Part shown: positions 1-8,798 of the stretch, in pieces | Position numbering within the stretch: position 1 is the first letter of the stretch | Layout of the letters: each line of letters opens with the position of its first letter | Translations under genes and position numbers: made by a program | Notes under the pieces: model-generated | The model's input: the letters and a program-made list of their open reading frames with translations, nothing else | Databases searched by the model: none | What the model was told of the DNA's origin: nothing | Assembly (NCBI GenBank): GCA_905215015.1 | Contig: CAJMOS010000015.1 | Coordinates: 1-34,110, forward strand | Length of the DNA: 34,110 bases | Reading direction: 5' to 3' | Source of the DNA: an uncultured bacterium | Lineage (GTDB): Bacteria > Spirochaetota > Spirochaetia > Sphaerochaetales > Sphaerochaetaceae

Positions 1-810
1 TTTCTGGCACGCGAGGAACACCGCGAACACCGGCAGCGTCATCAGCGTGGCGAACGTGAAGATCTGCCCCCAGAAAGTGTACACATCCGTATCAAGTCCT
101 CTGAGAGCCAAGGGCAACGTACGGAACGTCTCGTTCCGCGTCACCAATGCCGGCCACAAAAGGTCTCCCCAGGCTCCGATGAACGCCATGATGGCTACTG
201 TCGCGAGAATCGGCTTGGAAAGCGGAATCATAATCTTCCAGAAGATGCCGGCATAGGTCTCGCCATCCACGACCGCTGCCTCCTGCAATTCCTTTGGCAT
301 ACCTCGAAAGTGGTTGTAATACAAGAAGATGTACATCGTATGGCCAATCAATGGTGCGGCAAGCCCCCAATAGCTGTTGATGATACCCAGCTTCAACGCG
401 ACGAGGAACCGGTTGATGATGACGGCCTCGGAAGGGATGATCGAGAATGCGATGACAACCGAAATCAAAAACTTGCGTCCCTTGAACTCAAGCATGCCAA
501 GGGCATAGCCCATCATCGCGTTCACAATGGTCGCACCGCAGACGACAATCATGCTGACGATGGATGAGTTGAGGAAGAACTTCCCGAAATGTTTCTCGAC
601 GAAAGACGCACGGTAGTTCTCCAGAGTCAATTTGCCAACCGGCAGGAAGGCTTTCAACGTTGACATGTCTTTTTCAATCTGCGCGTCAGACTTGAACGAT
701 GAGACAAACATGTACAACACCGGAAGGATGAACACCATCGCGATCGCCACATAGAAGAAATAGGAAAGGCCCAGGTATACCGCCTTTCTGGATTTGCTCA
801 TTGCCTGCAT
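1..810 (-). CDS. Carbohydrate ABC transporter permease, MalG type (3' end cut by window)
   Basis: Inner-membrane subunit of an ABC sugar importer. Translating the minus strand from 810 gives 270 uninterrupted codons up to the window edge, so only the last residues are missing. The N-terminus (MQAMSKSRKAVYLG) leads into a first membrane span, and further hydrophobic spans follow. The cytoplasmic EAA loop that docks on the ATPase is clear (KELQEAAVVDGETYAGIFWK) and fits the MalG/UgpE family (binding-protein-dependent transport inner-membrane component). An AAGGAGG ribosome site sits 6 bases before the ATG at 810; a second in-frame ATG is at 801. It starts 1 base after the stop of the partner permease, so the two are translationally linked. 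No ATPase gene is in the window; such importers often share one MsiK-type ATPase, but that is inference. The substrate cannot be told from this subunit. Confidence 0.93.
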   Translation of the reverse strand, partial: MQAMSKSRKAVYLGLSYFFYVAIAMVFILPVLYMFVSSFKSDAQIEKDMSTLKAFLPVGKLTLENYRASFVEKHFGKFFLNSSIVSMIVVCGATIVNAMMGYALGMLEFKGRKFLISVVIAFSIIPSEAVIINRFLVALKLGIINSYWGLAAPLIGHTMYIFLYYNHFRGMPKELQEAAVVDGETYAGIFWKIMIPLSKPILATVAIMAFIGAWGDLLWPALVTRNETFRTLPLALRGLDTDVYTFWGQIFTFATLMTLPVFAVFLACQK

Positions 811-811
811 G

Positions 812-1708
812 TCAGTCCTCCTTCCCTACCAGATGGTTCTGAAGCAACGAAACGGCGAGCACAAACAGGAAGAAGACGACGGAAATCGCAGATGCATATC
901 CCTGTTGGTTGTTGAGGAAACCCACCTTGTACAGCTGGTAGACCACGGTGACCGTCGCATTGCGGGGACCGCCGTTGGTCAGCACGTAGATTGGCGTGAA
1001 CACCTTGAATGCGCTGATGGTGACGGAGATGAACACATAGACCAGCGTATTCTTCAGCTGGGGTACCGTCACGTAAAAGAATTGTTGCACGGAAGTGCAG
1101 CCATCCAGCTTGGCGGCCTCGTACAACTCCTGGGAGATGTACTGCAGGCCCCCGAGGATGATCACCATCTGCAGGCCGATTGCCTGCCACACATACATGA
1201 CGGCGATGCAGACCAGAGCCTGCTTGGTATCCTGCAGGAATCTCTGGGGAGGAATTCCAAAACCCCCGAGGAACGAATTGAGCATGCCCCTCTTGCTCGC
1301 AGAGAAGATGAACGACCATACAATGACGACGACCGTCATCGTCACGACCTGCGGGCTGAAATAGATGGCACGGAATACGGAGACTCCGCGAAGCTGCCGG
1401 TTGACGAACACCGCGAGCAACGTCCCGAAGACCAGGATGAAAGGCACGACCATCAACGTGTACAGGCCGGTATTGATGAACGCCTGCCTGGTCGTGCTGT
1501 TGGAGAACACCTTCACATAGTTCTCCAGCCCTATGAAAAGCGCGGGTTTGCCAGCCCGGGCCACAAGCATCTTGTCGGTAAACGAAAAGAAGGCCGACAT
1601 GAAGAACGGGACGACCAGGAACGTACAGATGAAAAGCAAAGCCGGGGCGCAGAAAAGCCAAGCGGTCCTGGTCTGTTCCCGATACAGTCTGGAAGCTTTT
1701 TGCCGCAT
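812..1708 (-). CDS. Carbohydrate ABC transporter permease, MalF/UgpA type
   Basis: First membrane subunit of the same sugar importer, 298 residues, the usual size for UgpA/LacF-type permeases. It opens with a basic stretch (MRQKASRLYREQTRTAWLF) and a hydrophobic span, and carries the EAA loop near residue 200 (ELYEAAKLDGCTSVQQFF). The reading frame is open back to an ATG at 1729, but ACAAGGAG lies just before the ATG at 1708, which makes 1708 the better start. It lies 72 bases downstream of the solute-binding protein gene, with a hairpin in the gap, and is followed after 1 base by the MalG-type permease. Order (binding protein, MalF type, MalG type) is the standard one for CUT1 sugar importers. 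Substrate unknown; the divergent sulfatase and glycosidase genes suggest an oligosaccharide released from a glycan. Confidence 0.94.
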   Translation of the reverse strand: MRQKASRLYREQTRTAWLFCAPALLFICTFLVVPFFMSAFFSFTDKMLVARAGKPALFIGLENYVKVFSNSTTRQAFINTGLYTLMVVPFILVFGTLLAVFVNRQLRGVSVFRAIYFSPQVVTMTVVVIVWSFIFSASKRGMLNSFLGGFGIPPQRFLQDTKQALVCIAVMYVWQAIGLQMVIILGGLQYISQELYEAAKLDGCTSVQQFFYVTVPQLKNTLVYVFISVTISAFKVFTPIYVLTNGGPRNATVTVVYQLYKVGFLNNQQGYASAISVVFFLFVLAVSLLQNHLVGKED

Positions 1709-1742
1709 GTGAACTCCTTGTATGATCAAGAAAAGAAAACAA

Positions 1743-1764
1743 CGGGGAGGATCGCTCCTCCCCG
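1743..1764 (-). terminator. Intercistronic hairpin after the binding-protein gene
   Basis: On the minus strand, GGGGAGGA and TCCTCCCC pair around a GCGA loop (a GNRA tetraloop), and one more C-G pair closes the base, giving 9 base pairs. The next bases are T-rich (ttgttttctttt). It sits between the solute-binding protein stop (1781) and the first permease start (1708). By analogy with the malE-malF gap it could stop part of the transcripts or protect the 3' end of the binding-protein message, so that more binding protein than permease is made. That role is inference. Confidence 0.7.
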
Positions 1765-1780
1765 GAGAAACGAGATGCCG

Positions 1781-3082
1781 TCAGTTGTTCCACCCGTTGG
1801 AGATGATGACGTCATCGATATCCTTGGCGGCATGGGAAAGCACTTCCTTGACATCCGAACCATAGATGATGTCGCGGATAGCGTTGCCCATGGTGGACAG
1901 GATGGACATATGGGCCGGAGTGATGGGGCGGAGATGGGAGATTCCCGCCTCAAGCTGCTCGCGGTAGAGGTACAGGCGTCCGCCCTTTTTCAGGTTGTCG
2001 ACACTGTCCATGACGGACTTGCGGGCGGGAATGGCGCCATTGTAGTCGGTGATGATTCGGATGGACTCGGGCTTCAGGGCATACTCGATGACCTTCAGCG
2101 TCGCTTCCTTCGTGCCATGGTCCTCGACTCCGGTGGTCATGGACATGACGGTGCTGCCGGAGCAGGTGAACACGCCCTTGCCGAAGTCAGGAATCGGCAC
2201 GATGATGGCGTCATCCCCCAGCCCCTCGACCATCTGGGTGTATTTCCAGTGGCCGAGCAAGGAGAATGCGTTCTCCTTCCTTCCGTAGAAACCGTCCTCG
2301 TAATCGACGGTCGGATCGATGTAGCCCTTCTTCACCAGATCGCTCATATACTGGTATGCGGCAACCGTGTTCGGCCCGTCCAAGGTTCCCGTGGCAAGGC
2401 CGGTCTTCGGATCGAGATAATCCCCACCAAAGCTGGCGATCACCGGCACATAGGTGAAGTAAATGGAGGTCGGCTTGTTCTGGCGGATGTACAGCGGATA
2501 CTCGCAGACGCCTTGCGCCTTCAGTTTCGCGAGGATGTCCTCGAACTCGCTCTTGGTCCACGCATTCTTATAGCTGACGGGAATCCTTGCACCCACCTTC
2601 TCGAGCATGGACTTGTTGGCCCACATGGCCATGCCGGAATCGAACTGGGCAACGCTGATCATGTGCCCTTTGTAGGTGGCCTCTCCGATGACCGAGGGAA
2701 GCAGGTCGTCGACAATACTCTTGTCGAGCAGGCCGTCCAGATGGGCGATCAGCCCGGCCTCGTCATAGGAAGCGATCTGCAGGCCGTCGACGATGATCAG
2801 GTCCGGCATGTCCCCTACGACAGGAGCCACCTGCAACTTGCTGTCCAGCTCGTCCTGGGGGAAGTACTGGTCGTCGATGGGCATCTGCAGGTCAGCCCTC
2901 GCCTTCTCGAACAGCTTCTTGTACACGGGATCCTCGGCTCCGGTCGTGATCCATATCTTCACGGTTTTCGCCGCCTCAGGGGCAGAAGCCGTCTTGGTCG
3001 CGGCAGTCTCGGAAGAACCGCCGGCAAACACCGGAGCGGCGATTGCCAAGGAAAGCAATCCCGCTGTCAAAAGTTTTCTCAT
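1781..3082 (-). CDS. Sugar ABC transporter extracellular solute-binding protein
   Basis: Periplasmic substrate-binding protein, family 1 (MalE/UgpB type), 433 residues. It starts MRKLLTAGLLSLAIAAPVFA, a signal peptide cut after AFA-like residues, followed by GGSSETA, a sequence style common in Sphaerochaeta and Treponema binding proteins. There is no lipobox cysteine. The frame is open further upstream, to 3151, but AAGGAG eight to nine bases before 3082 and the position of the signal peptide fix the start. The mature part has the expected alternation of a ligand-binding lobe (VKIWITTGAEDP) and later segments such as ITDYNGAIPARKS. It lies 65 bases after the metallophosphoesterase gene and before the two permeases, so all four are probably one operon. 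The ligand is not predictable from sequence alone. Confidence 0.93.
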   Translation of the reverse strand: MRKLLTAGLLSLAIAAPVFAGGSSETAATKTASAPEAAKTVKIWITTGAEDPVYKKLFEKARADLQMPIDDQYFPQDELDSKLQVAPVVGDMPDLIIVDGLQIASYDEAGLIAHLDGLLDKSIVDDLLPSVIGEATYKGHMISVAQFDSGMAMWANKSMLEKVGARIPVSYKNAWTKSEFEDILAKLKAQGVCEYPLYIRQNKPTSIYFTYVPVIASFGGDYLDPKTGLATGTLDGPNTVAAYQYMSDLVKKGYIDPTVDYEDGFYGRKENAFSLLGHWKYTQMVEGLGDDAIIVPIPDFGKGVFTCSGSTVMSMTTGVEDHGTKEATLKVIEYALKPESIRIITDYNGAIPARKSVMDSVDNLKKGGRLYLYREQLEAGISHLRPITPAHMSILSTMGNAIRDIIYGSDVKEVLSHAAKDIDDVIISNGWNN

Positions 3083-3147
3083 TTCCTTTTTCTCCTTCAT
3101 GTTGCGTTTTGTATCTCTCATCCTTCCGTACGGAAGATGCGTACCGC

Positions 3148-3912
3148 TCATCCATCATGCCGGGGAGGCAACGGCGACCTGGAGGTCGGCGCATCCCCGA
3201 AGAAAAACCAGAAGTCCTGCAACTCGGTCTCCATCATCGCGTCCCGCTCATGGAAACGCCTGGCGACTTCGAACTGGACCGACCGGTCGTATCCGACGTG
3301 CTTCCACGCGACAACCCCATCGGTGATGGTCATGTACTGGGCGTCCTTGTCCGGGTCGTCCGGTCTCCGATAGGAGATGCTGCCAGGATTGATCCAGGAA
3401 CACCCGTCCATCAGATACATGCATTGGCGATGGGAATGACCGAAGACCATCCGCGAGCTGGCCGACCCACAGGCGGCATGCTCGTTCCAGAACTCCTTGA
3501 ATTGCGTTGGTTGCTCGATGACGGCATAGGATCCCTCCTGGTATTGGTGCTGCACCAGGTAGGTCCAGCCGTCGGCCTCGAACGTCGCATGCCGGGGCAG
3601 GGCCGCAATCCAGTCCACCTGCTCGTCGTGCAAGAGCGAGCAATCGTAGTGGATCCATTTGTAGTCGTGGCCTTTCACGCGCCGGTATTCCCCGCTCCGG
3701 TAGGTGCGCACAAGATGCTCGTCATGGTTTCCGATGACCAGGACATGGGGTTTCGAGAGAGAACGCAAAAGGTCGACGACCTCGGCCGGCGACGTGCCGT
3801 AATCCACATAGTCTCCCGCGCAGACGAGAAGGTCCCAATCTGTCTCGGCTTTCAGGACGGATTCGAGGGCCTGGATGTTCGCATGGATGTCGGAAATCAG
3901 CAGAATCTTCAT
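3148..3912 (-). CDS. Calcineurin-like metallophosphoesterase (YfcE/MJ0936 type)
   Basis: Two-metal phosphoesterase of 254 residues that hydrolyses a phosphodiester or phosphomonoester in the cytoplasm; it has no signal peptide. The metal-binding signature is complete: D8 and H10 (LISDIHAN), D34 (CAGDYVDYG), N62 and H63 (GNHDEH), and a late GHSH motif (VFGHSHRQ). GGGGGAG lies five to six bases before the ATG at 3912. It is the first gene after a near-consensus promoter and precedes the sugar-binding protein by 65 bases, so it seems to head the ABC operon. That is unusual: a phosphatase of this type is not a normal part of a sugar importer. It may act on a phosphorylated sugar intermediate or a cyclic nucleotide, but nothing in the sequence decides this. 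Confidence 0.9.
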   Translation of the reverse strand: MKILLISDIHANIQALESVLKAETDWDLLVCAGDYVDYGTSPAEVVDLLRSLSKPHVLVIGNHDEHLVRTYRSGEYRRVKGHDYKWIHYDCSLLHDEQVDWIAALPRHATFEADGWTYLVQHQYQEGSYAVIEQPTQFKEFWNEHAACGSASSRMVFGHSHRQCMYLMDGCSWINPGSISYRRPDDPDKDAQYMTITDGVVAWKHVGYDRSVQFEVARRFHERDAMMETELQDFWFFFGDAPTSRSPLPPRHDG

Positions 3913-3933
3913 TGCTCCCCCATCGACAGTTCG

Positions 3934-3962
3934 AGTATAGGGTCGGTTTTCCGATATGTCAA
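3934..3962 (-). promoter_or_regulatory. Near-consensus sigma-70-type promoter for the ABC operon
   Basis: On the minus strand, TTGACA (3962-3957) is followed after 17 bases by TATACT (3939-3934), so transcription would start near 3927, about 15 bases before the phosphoesterase ATG. The spacer holds the small inverted repeat CGG-AAAA-CCG. Just upstream of the -35 box lies the palindrome AAACGTTT (3961-3968), which overlaps the -35 box by two bases and could be an operator. The divergent sulfatase operon must start within the same 133-base gap; its own promoter is weaker to the eye (a possible TATGAT near 4004). Confidence 0.75.
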
Positions 3963-4045
3963 ACGTTTAATATAGAATTTTTCGCAATACTCTGTTACAC
4001 TATCGTATGATTTCTTTTTAATGAAAGAAACACGAGAGGACAGAC

Positions 4046-5386
4046 ATGCACATCATCGTTATGCACACTCATGACAGCGGGCGGTTCTGGCAACCATACG
4101 GATACGGGGTGGCGATGCCGAACACCATGGAGCTCGCAGGCCATGGAGTCCTGTTACGGCAAGCATACTGCGCCGCCCCCACCTGCTCGCCCAGCCGGGC
4201 CGCCATGCTCACCGGCATGTCCGCCCATTCGTCCGGCATGCTGGGGCTCGCCCACCGGGGATTTTCCCTGAACGACAGGCGGAAGACGATGCCATCCTGG
4301 TTTTCCGCCCATGGCTATGAGACCGTGCTCTGCGGTGTGCAGCACGAGGCGCGCAAAGACAGCGACCTTGGCTATGAGAGAATCCTTCCTGCCACTCCAT
4401 GGCTGGGCGTGACCCAAGACCAGGATGCCTGGGACGCCCGCAACGCCTCGCTGGTCTGCTCGTATCTGAGAGAACCTCACAAGCGGCCGTTCTTCCTCTC
4501 GTACGGGATGGTCAACACCCACCGCCCCTATACGCCGCACGAAACGAAATCCATTGACCCGACCTATGTGCAGGCGCCTTGCACGGTACCGGATACCGCG
4601 GAAAACCGCAGCGACATGGCCGACTACTACGCGTCGGCAATGAGCGTGGACAAGTGTGTGGGAACAATCGTCAGGACATTGCAGGAAACCGGATTGTGGG
4701 AAGAGACCATCATCCTTCTCACAACCGACCATGGCATCGCCTTTCCTTTCATGAAGTGCAGCCTGTATGACGCAGGCATCGGGGTGGCGATGATCATGCG
4801 TTATCCGGGCATGCCGCGCAGAGGAGTCGCATGCGACCAGCTCGTCTCCCAGATTGACGTATTTCCCACGCTCTGCGAACTTGCCGGCATCCCGAAACCT
4901 GATTGGCTGCAAGGAGTGTCGATGCTGCCGGCACTGGAACGCGACGAGCGAATCCGAAGCGAGGTGTTCGCGGAAATCAACTACCATGCGGCGTACGAAC
5001 CGGCACGATGCATCCGCACCCCGCGCTACAAGCTCATCATCCGTTTCGACGACTATGCCGGCGTCGTGGCGCCGAACATCGACAACTCGCCTTCCAAGCA
5101 GGCGCTCAAAGCCGCAGGATACATGGAAAGGCTTCTGCCCTGCCAGGAACTCTATGACCTCGTCGTGGATCCGTGTGAACGGTGCAACCTGGTGGACGAC
5201 CCCCATCTCAAAGCCGTATACGGGGATCTGCTCCACCGCCTGCACCGCTGGATGGAAGCGACGGGAGACCCGCTTCTCACGCACCCCGTGCGCATTCCTG
5301 CACCCGCCGGGGCGATTGTCAACAGGCGCGATGGCTACGACCCGGAAACGACCCCGCTGGAGGAATCATGGACAACGGCGGACTGA
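4046..5386 (+). CDS. Sulfatase, N-sulfoglucosamine sulfohydrolase-like
   Basis: Type I sulfatase of 446 residues that removes sulfate from a sugar. The maturation motif is C47-S-P-S-R51, so C47 is the residue that becomes formylglycine. Being a Cys type, it can be matured in anaerobes by the radical-SAM enzyme anSME, which is not in this window. The order of motifs (APTCSPSRAAMLTG, then HSSGMLGL, then RPFFLSYGMVNTHRPY, then LLTTDHG) resembles human SGSH and bacterial heparan N-sulfatases (sulfatase subfamily S1_8-like), rather than aryl- or iduronate-sulfatases. The usual N-terminal DD metal pair appears as HD (HTHDSG). No signal peptide is visible, so it would act on imported oligosaccharides in the cytoplasm. 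The ribosome site is GAGAGG before 4046. Its 3' end overlaps the next gene by 19 bases, so it heads a three-gene operon. Confidence 0.88.
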   Translation: MHIIVMHTHDSGRFWQPYGYGVAMPNTMELAGHGVLLRQAYCAAPTCSPSRAAMLTGMSAHSSGMLGLAHRGFSLNDRRKTMPSWFSAHGYETVLCGVQHEARKDSDLGYERILPATPWLGVTQDQDAWDARNASLVCSYLREPHKRPFFLSYGMVNTHRPYTPHETKSIDPTYVQAPCTVPDTAENRSDMADYYASAMSVDKCVGTIVRTLQETGLWEETIILLTTDHGIAFPFMKCSLYDAGIGVAMIMRYPGMPRRGVACDQLVSQIDVFPTLCELAGIPKPDWLQGVSMLPALERDERIRSEVFAEINYHAAYEPARCIRTPRYKLIIRFDDYAGVVAPNIDNSPSKQALKAAGYMERLLPCQELYDLVVDPCERCNLVDDPHLKAVYGDLLHRLHRWMEATGDPLLTHPVRIPAPAGAIVNRRDGYDPETTPLEESWTTAD

Positions 5387-6951
5387 CCTGGGACACTTCG
5401 AGCCCCTCCGACTGGAGCCGCACGTATGTCGGGGATGTCCGTCTTCCCCTCCGGCTTGCCCCGGGACGGCAGTTGTTCGTCGACGACTACCTGATAGCCG
5501 GCACCGACCTCAAGCGCGTCTGGCACCACCCTGCCGATGATGCGAGGAATCCGATCTTCGTCCCGGAAACGGACGAGGAGATGGATGATGGCCTCTGTCC
5601 TATGGCAGCTCCTTTCAACGACGGCATCTGGTTTGACGACCGTGACGGACTTTACAAGATGTGGTACATGGCCGGCTGGTTCCACACCACCGCGCTTGCC
5701 ACAAGCACGGATGGCATCCATTGGAAGCGCCCGCTTCTCGATGTCGTTCCCGGTACGAATCTCGTCTGGCCGCGAGAACCCGGTTACGAACGGGACGGAT
5801 GTCTGGTATGGCTCGACAAGGCATCCAAAAGCCAAGCCGAACGATACAAGATGTTCCAGTTCTTCCGCTACCGGAGCGCCGAGGGCCTGGAACGCGAGCA
5901 ATGCGGCCTCCATGTCTCGGGCGATGGCGTCCATTGGTCAAAACCCGTGCTGTGCGTGACGCTTGGGGACAACACCTCCTTCTTTTTCAATCCGTTCCGG
6001 AACCGATGGGTATTGAGCGACCGGCGGAACGAGCCCTTGGATGATCCGGCATATCCGATTGGCAGACGTGCCCGGTATTGGCATGAGAGCCGCCGGTTCC
6101 GTGAACTCGGGGTGTTCGCCAGCAACGAGGAAATACCATGGCTCCGCTGCGACCTGCTTGACAAGCCGGATTCCGACATGCCAAAACAGCTGGTCGCACT
6201 GTACGATGTCAACGCGGTTCCTTACGAGAGCCTCATGGTCGGTCTGTTCGGCATCTTCCGCGGTCCGGAAAACCATGTGGCGCAACAGCTTGGAGTTCCC
6301 AAACGGGTTGACCTCGAAGTGGGGTTCAGCAGGGACGGCTTCCACTGGGCGAGAGCGGAACGGAACGCATTCATTCCCTGCTCGCGCATCCCAGGCAGCT
6401 GGAACCGCGGGTATATCCACGCCGCAGGGGGATGCTTTGTGGTCCTGAAAGATACCATACGCTGCTATTACACAGCGTTCAGCGGGATTTCCCCTACGCT
6501 CAAAGGCGCGGAAACCGCCCCTTGGGCCGGACACAGCAGGAATGCCATGTATGCTGGCGCCTCGCTGGGACTTGCGACGCTCAGACGGGACGGATTCGCG
6601 TCCATGGAAGGCAGCGGCTCCTTGACGACCAAGTTGCTCCACCTGCCCAAGGGGGAGCTTTGGATCAATGGAACAGGGCGTATCGAGGCGGAAATCCTCG
6701 ATGAGCGGGGAAGACCGCTAAAGGGATTCGACCGCATGAGCTGCATACCGTTTGCCGGGGATTCCACCTGCACGAAGCTCAGATGGAAAGCCTCTTCGCC
6801 TGCCAGCCTGAAGGACCGTGTGGGAGCGATTCGTTTCTTCGTGAAGGAAGGTGCGCTCTATGCGTTCTGGTTCTCGTCCGATGCCGTAGGGAAAAGTGGT
6901 GGATACGTAGCGGCTGGCAGCAACGACTATCCGGGAGAAAGGGATATATGA
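5368..6951 (+). CDS. Five-bladed beta-propeller glycosidase-like protein (GH43/GH32-like fold)
   Basis: Protein of 527 residues. It shows repeated propeller-blade motifs of the type Ser-x-Asp-Gly-x-His-Trp: STDGIHWKRP, SGDGVHWSKP and SRDGFHWARA, as in GH32/GH43/GH130-like and sialidase-like folds. The N-terminal LFVDDYLI segment, followed by a WHHP motif, is typical of propeller proteins found beside sulfatases in Planctomycetes and Lentisphaerae. The open frame reaches back to 5182, but GGAGG just before the ATG at 5368 sets the start, within the end of the sulfatase gene. Its stop overlaps the next start (ATGA), so translation is coupled. I cannot name catalytic acids with certainty, so enzyme activity is inferred from the fold. 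No signal peptide is seen, so it is probably cytoplasmic and acts with the sulfatase on the same imported oligosaccharide. Confidence 0.75.
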   Translation: MDNGGLTWDTSSPSDWSRTYVGDVRLPLRLAPGRQLFVDDYLIAGTDLKRVWHHPADDARNPIFVPETDEEMDDGLCPMAAPFNDGIWFDDRDGLYKMWYMAGWFHTTALATSTDGIHWKRPLLDVVPGTNLVWPREPGYERDGCLVWLDKASKSQAERYKMFQFFRYRSAEGLEREQCGLHVSGDGVHWSKPVLCVTLGDNTSFFFNPFRNRWVLSDRRNEPLDDPAYPIGRRARYWHESRRFRELGVFASNEEIPWLRCDLLDKPDSDMPKQLVALYDVNAVPYESLMVGLFGIFRGPENHVAQQLGVPKRVDLEVGFSRDGFHWARAERNAFIPCSRIPGSWNRGYIHAAGGCFVVLKDTIRCYYTAFSGISPTLKGAETAPWAGHSRNAMYAGASLGLATLRRDGFASMEGSGSLTTKLLHLPKGELWINGTGRIEAEILDERGRPLKGFDRMSCIPFAGDSTCTKLRWKASSPASLKDRVGAIRFFVKEGALYAFWFSSDAVGKSGGYVAAGSNDYPGERDI

Positions 6952-8783
6952 TGAAGCAGGATAGGGAATTCAGAAAGAGATTCGATGCGCGCAAACAGGA
7001 ACTGGAAGCGCTTTTCCAAAGCTTGTACGGCCCGAAGCGCCAGTATCTTGACCAGCTCGAGGACAGGCTCGTCTCCTTCTGGGAAAAGCGGCCCGATGGC
7101 CTGAAGCTTCTGGATGAGCGGCGTGGTATGGATCCCGATTGGTACATGGCCCGCTATGCCGTGGGGCTCACGATGTACACCGACTTGTTTGCCGGCAATC
7201 TGAAAGGCCTCGAACAGAAGGTGCCCTACCTGAAAGAGCTCGGTGTCACCTACCTCCACCTGATGCCCGTGCTGAAGATGCCACAAGGAGAAAACGATGG
7301 CGGATATGCGGTCGATGATTTCAATACCATCGATCCCAAATTTGGCACGAATGACGATTTCATCCACCTGACGGAGACGTTGCACGCCCACGGAATCAGC
7401 CTTTGTCTTGATTTCGTCATGAACCATACCTCGTCCACCCATACATGGGCCATGTTGGCAAAACAGGGAAACAAGGAGTTCCAGGAACGCTACCAGTGCT
7501 ACGACGACCGGACGTACCCGGACCAATACGAGAAGACGGTTCCCCAGGTGTTCCCGACGACGGCTCCTGGCAATTTCATCTGGTGCGAGGAGATGCACAA
7601 GTGGGTGCTCTCTTCCTTCTACCCGTTCCAGTGGGACCTGGACTACCACAACCCGGTTGTCCTGAACGAGATGGTCAGCTCGATGCTCCATCTGGCGAAC
7701 ATGGGAGTCGACGTGTTCCGGCTCGACGCCGTCCCCTACATCTGGAAAGAGCTTGGCACAACCTGCAGGAACCTGCCCCAGGTCCATACGATTGTCAGGC
7801 TTTTTCGCATCGCATGCGAAATCGTCTGTCCTGCCGTCGCACTCAAGGGCGAGGTGGTCATGGCACCCCGGGAGCTCGCAGCCTATTTCGGTTCCCCTTC
7901 CCATCCAGAATGCCATTTCCTCTATGGCGTCTCGTTGATGGTGAATCTCTGGTCTTCCTTGGCAAGCCAGGATGCCAGATTGCTGATGAGGCAGACGGAA
8001 GCCCTGCTTTCGCTTCCGCCGCATTGCAGGTTCCTGAACTATATCCGTTGCCATGACGATATCGGCTGGGGTTTGGACGAAGAACAGGAGCGGACGCTTG
8101 GAATCGATCCGCTTCTCCACAAGATGTTCCTTTACCATTTTTATGAGGGGGATTTTCCCGGTAGTTACGCAAGAGGAGAACTCTACAATTTCGACCCGGT
8201 CTCCATGGACGCCAGGTCCTGCGGGACGGCAGCCAGCCTTGTCGGATTCGAAGCTGCGAAAACAGAGGAAGAGTCCAACCAAGCCTACGACCGGCTCAGG
8301 TTGTTGTACGGTACCGTCTTTGCGCTACGGGGGTTCCCCATGATTTCTTCCGGCGACGAAATCGGACAACTCAACGATTACTCCTACAAGCAGGATCCAT
8401 TGCGCAAGGACGACAGCAGGAACGTCCACCGGAGTCCTTTCAACTGGCGGCTGGCTGGTCTGAGACATGACCGGAACACGATGCAGGGAAAAATCTGGAC
8501 CATGTTCCAGGAACTGCGGACGACACGTGCGGCAAGGGACGTGTTCGACCCGGATGCCGAGGTCTCGACATGGGATCCCCAGAATCCCAAGGTCTTCGCG
8601 CTTCGCAGGAAGAAAGGCAACCACACCATGCTCTGTGTCTCGAACTTCTCGGACCACCCGGAACCGGTACGTTTCGCCTATTTCACCGGCACGTACGAGG
8701 ACGCTTTCACCGGGGAAAAAGTGGTTCCTGGCTGGGGGTTCGAGATGCAACCGCATGAGCTTTTGTGGCTGGAAAACAGATGA
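6948..8783 (+). CDS. Amylosucrase-type alpha-glucosyl enzyme (GH13 subfamily 4)
   Basis: Protein of 611 residues, close to the usual 630 of amylosucrases. It follows Neisseria amylosucrase closely across the barrel: VGLTMYTDLFAGNLKGL, then YLHLMPVLKMPQGENDGGYAV, then LDFVMNHTSS. The nucleophile is D260 (VDVFRLDAVPYIWK), the acid/base is E302 (LKGEVVMAP) and the third carboxylate is D370 (RCHDDIGW). Family members split sucrose and either build alpha-1,4-glucan (amylosucrase) or only hydrolyse it (sucrose hydrolase); sequence alone does not separate these. The C-terminal beta domain ends in WLENR. The start at 6948 shares ATGA with the upstream stop; a second ATG follows at once at 6951. It is the last gene of the sulfatase operon, an odd partner for a sulfatase, so the true donor sugar may not be sucrose. 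Confidence 0.88.
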   Translation: MMKQDREFRKRFDARKQELEALFQSLYGPKRQYLDQLEDRLVSFWEKRPDGLKLLDERRGMDPDWYMARYAVGLTMYTDLFAGNLKGLEQKVPYLKELGVTYLHLMPVLKMPQGENDGGYAVDDFNTIDPKFGTNDDFIHLTETLHAHGISLCLDFVMNHTSSTHTWAMLAKQGNKEFQERYQCYDDRTYPDQYEKTVPQVFPTTAPGNFIWCEEMHKWVLSSFYPFQWDLDYHNPVVLNEMVSSMLHLANMGVDVFRLDAVPYIWKELGTTCRNLPQVHTIVRLFRIACEIVCPAVALKGEVVMAPRELAAYFGSPSHPECHFLYGVSLMVNLWSSLASQDARLLMRQTEALLSLPPHCRFLNYIRCHDDIGWGLDEEQERTLGIDPLLHKMFLYHFYEGDFPGSYARGELYNFDPVSMDARSCGTAASLVGFEAAKTEEESNQAYDRLRLLYGTVFALRGFPMISSGDEIGQLNDYSYKQDPLRKDDSRNVHRSPFNWRLAGLRHDRNTMQGKIWTMFQELRTTRAARDVFDPDAEVSTWDPQNPKVFALRRKKGNHTMLCVSNFSDHPEPVRFAYFTGTYEDAFTGEKVVPGWGFEMQPHELLWLENR

Positions 8784-8798
8784 GGCCGTTACCAATTA

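Noticed and set aside
794..3373. Very long plus-strand open frame (859 codons) opposite the ABC genes.
   Set aside because: It mirrors the minus-strand binding-protein and permease genes, which carry clear family motifs, signal peptide and ribosome sites. Long antisense frames are common in GC-rich DNA; this one has low-complexity His/Asp-rich sequence and no motif. Similar mirrors at 4154-5284, 6927-8282 and 28275-29585 were dropped for the same reason.
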